Assembly: GCA_001564255.1 (NCBI GenBank)
Contig: LKNC01000143.1
Span: forward strand, 1-7,163
Direction of reading: 5' to 3'
DNA length: 7,163 nucleotides
DNA from: Natrialbaceae archaeon Tc-Br11_E2g1
Lineage (GTDB): Archaea; Halobacteriota; Halobacteria; Halobacteriales; Natrialbaceae
The notes under the pieces were generated by a model. The model was not told the origin of the DNA. It worked only from the letters and a program-made list of their open reading frames with translations, and ran no database searches. Position numbers and translations under genes: made by a program. This document shows, piece after piece, positions 5,535 through 7,163 of the stretch (position 1 is the first letter of the stretch; each line of letters opens with the position of its first letter).

Positions 5535-6626
5535 TCACTCGAGCCACGGCGTCGCCGCTGTGATGACCTCCTCGGGCGAAAACGGCGCGTCGGTCCAGGG
5601 CGGCAGCCGACGGTCGGGGCCGGGGGCGGCGATCGCCTCCGCATAGCGGTCGACCTGTTCGCGTTCCGCGTCCGCGTCGTACTCGAGGCCGTTGAACGCC
5701 GAATCGGCCCGGTAGGCCTCGATCAATCGCTTTCCTTCCGCTCGATAGCGGTCCGGGAGCGTCCCGTACTCCGGATCGACGCCGCCCTCCTCGAGGACAC
5801 AGAAGAGGGCGTCCGCGACCTCCCGGCTCATCCCCTCGAGGCCGGTCTCACCAGCCACGGACCGATGGTCGTGTTCGTGTCGCCCGAGGTCGACCTGTGC
5901 CGTCCCCGAGACGCCGGCGTGGGCGAAGGCGTCCCCCAGGACGGCGACCTCGAGGCCCCAGGCGGGTGGTGCACGGACCTGCCGTGCGAGCTCGGCGGTA
6001 ACGGCGAACTCGCCGGCCAGCGCGTATCGGAACGCACCCAGGTAGGGGACGATCCCCTCGTCGTGGGCGTCCGCGAGGGTCCGGACGAGCGGTTCGTAGA
6101 ACAGCCGACAGAGCCGGCCGTAGAGGCGGCCGTTCTCGACGCGGGCGTAGTAGCCCTTCGAGAACTCGTATCCCTGAGAGAGCGCCTCGAGCAGGCGGGC
6201 GACGTGGTCGGCGTCGTACCCCTTCGTATCGGCGTCGTGGACCACCACGTGCTCGGCGGCCTCGGCTGCGGGACCGAGTGCGAGCCAGACGTCCCGTCCT
6301 TTTCCGAACCCGTTCGCGAGGCCGGCCTCGGCGAGCAGCTCCTCGACGGCCGGCGCGTTACACCACAGTACCGTGATCGGGAGCGAGAACGACTCGAGCC
6401 ACTCGCGAAACGGCTCGATTCGCTCTGTGGGTGCCCGGACGGGAACGAAGACGGCGGCGGGATCGACGGCCTCGAGTTCGGTGAGGACGCCTTCGGCGGC
6501 CAGACTCGCGTGTTCGCGGTCGGTCATCGGGACGACGACGGCCGCGTCGTCGGTGACGCCGTCGCTTGTCCCGGGCTCTCGACACAGGTCGTGGAGCGTC
6601 GCGATTCGCTCCTGGACGTACTCCAT
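5535..6626 (-). CDS. GpgS-like glycosyltransferase (putative glucosyl-3-phosphoglycerate synthase)
   Basis: This gene encodes a 363-residue GT-A fold glycosyltransferase of the GT2/GT81 type. Recognisable parts are VVVPM (30-34) at the start of the nucleotide-sugar fold, FGKGRDVWLALG (107-118), the metal- and nucleotide-binding DxD motif VVVHDADTKGY (127-137), LAGEFAV (203-209), WGLEVAVLGDA (223-233) and the late GTAQVDLGRHEHDH (241-254). The order of acceptor-loop, Glu and His motifs matches glucosyl-3-phosphoglycerate synthase, which transfers glucose from an NDP-glucose to 3-phosphoglycerate, the first step to glucosylglycerate-type compatible solutes. The exact sugar donor is uncertain; mannosyl transfer is possible. 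ATG 6626 (MEYVQERIATL) is preferred over the in-frame GTG at 6662, because a GTTTTC box lies about 27 bases before the ATG and would be inside the coding region otherwise. No partner phosphatase gene is visible nearby. Confidence 0.8.
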   Translation of the reverse strand: MEYVQERIATLHDLCREPGTSDGVTDDAAVVVPMTDREHASLAAEGVLTELEAVDPAAVFVPVRAPTERIEPFREWLESFSLPITVLWCNAPAVEELLAEAGLANGFGKGRDVWLALGPAAEAAEHVVVHDADTKGYDADHVARLLEALSQGYEFSKGYYARVENGRLYGRLCRLFYEPLVRTLADAHDEGIVPYLGAFRYALAGEFAVTAELARQVRAPPAWGLEVAVLGDAFAHAGVSGTAQVDLGRHEHDHRSVAGETGLEGMSREVADALFCVLEEGGVDPEYGTLPDRYRAEGKRLIEAYRADSAFNGLEYDADAEREQVDRYAEAIAAPGPDRRLPPWTDAPFSPEEVITAATPWLE

Positions 6627-6650
6627 CGGTCGACCCTTCGGCCCGACGGT

Positions 6651-6656
6651 GAAAAC
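6651..6656 (-). promoter_or_regulatory. Candidate TATA-like box for the glycosyltransferase gene
   Basis: On the minus strand GTTTTC is centred about 27.5 bases upstream of the ATG at 6626, in an otherwise GC-rich region. The position suggests a leaderless transcript and supports choosing the internal ATG as the start. It resembles the box serving the divergent NikR-like gene (both read GC or GG, then C or G, then GTTTT). Confidence 0.5.
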
Positions 6657-6702
6657 GGCCACGACTCCGGCGACCTACGACGGTCGCTCGAGTATCCGGG
6701 AG

Positions 6703-6722
6703 CGCCGGCGTTTTGGCCGGCG
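6703..6722 (+). promoter_or_regulatory. TTTT promoter box of the NikR-like gene inside a 7-bp inverted repeat (candidate operator)
   Basis: CGCCGGC (6703-6709) and GCCGGCG (6716-6722) form a perfect inverted repeat around the six bases GTTTTG. The T4 (6711-6714) is centred about 27.5 bases before the ATG at 6740, where a haloarchaeal TATA box would sit for a leaderless transcript. A dimeric ribbon-helix-helix protein binding the arms would cover the promoter, so autoregulation by the adjacent NikR-like protein is a reasonable guess. Part of each arm (GCCGGC) is self-complementary and GC-rich, so chance occurrence in this genome is not negligible. Confidence 0.5.
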
Positions 6723-6739
6723 ATGCCCAAGGTACAGTC

Positions 6740-7150
6740 ATGCGAACGAGTCTCAACGTCCCCGAAGACACTCTCGAGGAGTTCGACCGGACGTGGAAAG
6801 CCGAAGGGCTCGACTCCCGCTCGCGGGCGCTCAGGGAGGCGATCCAGGAGTACGTCGAGTCCCACCACCGCCTCGAGCGGGCCAGTGGAACGGTGGTCGC
6901 GTCGGTCGTCTTCGACTACGAACACGCCGAGGTTATCGAGGAGCTCCACGACGTCCAACACGACTTCCAGGGGGTGATCGACACGACCAGCCACGTCCAC
7001 CACGGGGGGTGGTGTCTCGAGACCGTGTTCTGTCGTGGTTCAGCCGCACAGATCAGAGAACTCGTCTATCGGCTCAAGAACTTCGATGCGGTGGGGAGGG
7101 TGTCGGTGACGCTGTTGCGGGCCGACACCGAAAGCGGGCACGGAGGGTGA
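6740..7150 (+). CDS. NikR/CopG-type ribbon-helix-helix metalloregulator
   Basis: This gene encodes a 136-residue protein of the usual NikR length. The N-terminal ribbon-helix-helix DNA-binding domain covers residues 1-45 (strand RTSLNVPED, then LDSRSRALREAIQEYVE). The C-terminal ACT-like NikR domain covers about residues 52-128. Metal-ligand positions known from E. coli NikR can be matched: VQH (His74, with Gln73), HVH (His85 and His87) and CLE (Cys92). The 11-residue spacing from His74 to His85 equals that in E. coli (76 to 87). The spacing from His87 to Cys92 is one residue shorter than E. coli His89 to Cys95. NikR represses nickel uptake when Ni2+ is bound; the metal and targets here are unproven, and no nickel transporter or hydrogenase/urease gene is in view. 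ATG 6740 is chosen over upstream in-frame codons because the RHH strand begins there and a promoter box lies 27 bases upstream. Confidence 0.85.
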   Translation: MRTSLNVPEDTLEEFDRTWKAEGLDSRSRALREAIQEYVESHHRLERASGTVVASVVFDYEHAEVIEELHDVQHDFQGVIDTTSHVHHGGWCLETVFCRGSAAQIRELVYRLKNFDAVGRVSVTLLRADTESGHGG

Positions 7151-7163
7151 TCGAACCGCGACG

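Noticed and set aside
6627..6662. Earlier GTG start for the glycosyltransferase
   Set aside because: The GTTTTC box at -27 from ATG 6626 would fall inside the coding sequence, and the ATG gives the family-like N-terminus MEYVQERIATL.
5865..6977. A 370-codon open frame on the plus strand opposite the glycosyltransferase gene
   Set aside because: It is antisense to a gene with clear GT-A motifs, runs on into the NikR-like gene in a different frame, and shows no recognisable domain. Long antisense frames are expected in GC-rich haloarchaeal DNA.
1..7163. tRNA, rRNA, insertion sequence, integrase, toxin-antitoxin or defence genes
   Set aside because: None was recognised on either strand. Coding density is high and nearly all sequence is explained by the nine genes listed.

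Overview
The window looks like chromosomal DNA of a haloarchaeon, probably of the Natrialbaceae type. The evidence is high GC, very acidic predicted proteins, a dense scatter of the hexamer CTCGAG, a twin-arginine lipoprotein, several proteins resembling small families confined to Halobacteria, and promoter-like AT boxes about 27 bases upstream of start codons, as expected for leaderless archaeal mRNAs. No rRNA, tRNA, CRISPR array, insertion sequence or phage gene is visible.

Layout. (1) Bases 1-459 hold the 3' end of a plus-strand gene whose start lies outside the window. It resembles the tail of a large haloarchaeal protein family associated with type IV pilus loci. (2) It converges, with a 4-base gap, on a minus-strand gene (464-1675) for a Tat-exported lipoprotein with an eight-bladed PQQ-type beta-propeller. 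The propeller part of this gene is clearly AT-richer than the rest of the window. (3) A divergent intergenic region (1676-1821) leads into a plus-strand run: a DUF5791-like small protein (1822-2247), an atypical NAD(P)-binding SDR/epimerase-like protein (2285-3181), and a membrane-anchored DHH/DHHA1 phosphoesterase (3241-4425). (4) The DHH gene converges with zero gap on a minus-strand pair whose stop and start codons overlap: a DUF7109-like protein (5013-5489) followed by a CoA-pyrophosphatase-type Nudix hydrolase (4426-5013). (5) Upstream on the same strand is a glucosyl-3-phosphoglycerate-synthase-like glycosyltransferase (5535-6626). (6) It is divergent from a NikR/CopG-type ribbon-helix-helix metalloregulator (6740-7150). 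The NikR-like gene has a candidate promoter box enclosed in a 7-bp inverted repeat.

How the genes relate. This reads as ordinary core-genome housekeeping rather than a dedicated defence or mobile system. Two genes process nucleotide-type phosphodiester or pyrophosphate bonds (DHH and Nudix), one makes a sugar-phosphoglycerate (a possible compatible-solute step), and one is a metal-type regulator. The most testable points are the NikR-like regulator with a shortened metal loop and its candidate autoregulatory operator, the membrane-tethered DHH phosphoesterase as a candidate cyclic-dinucleotide or oligonucleotide hydrolase, the regularly placed leaderless promoters, and the compositional mosaic in the PQQ lipoprotein gene. 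I did not find convincing evidence of a wholly new system.
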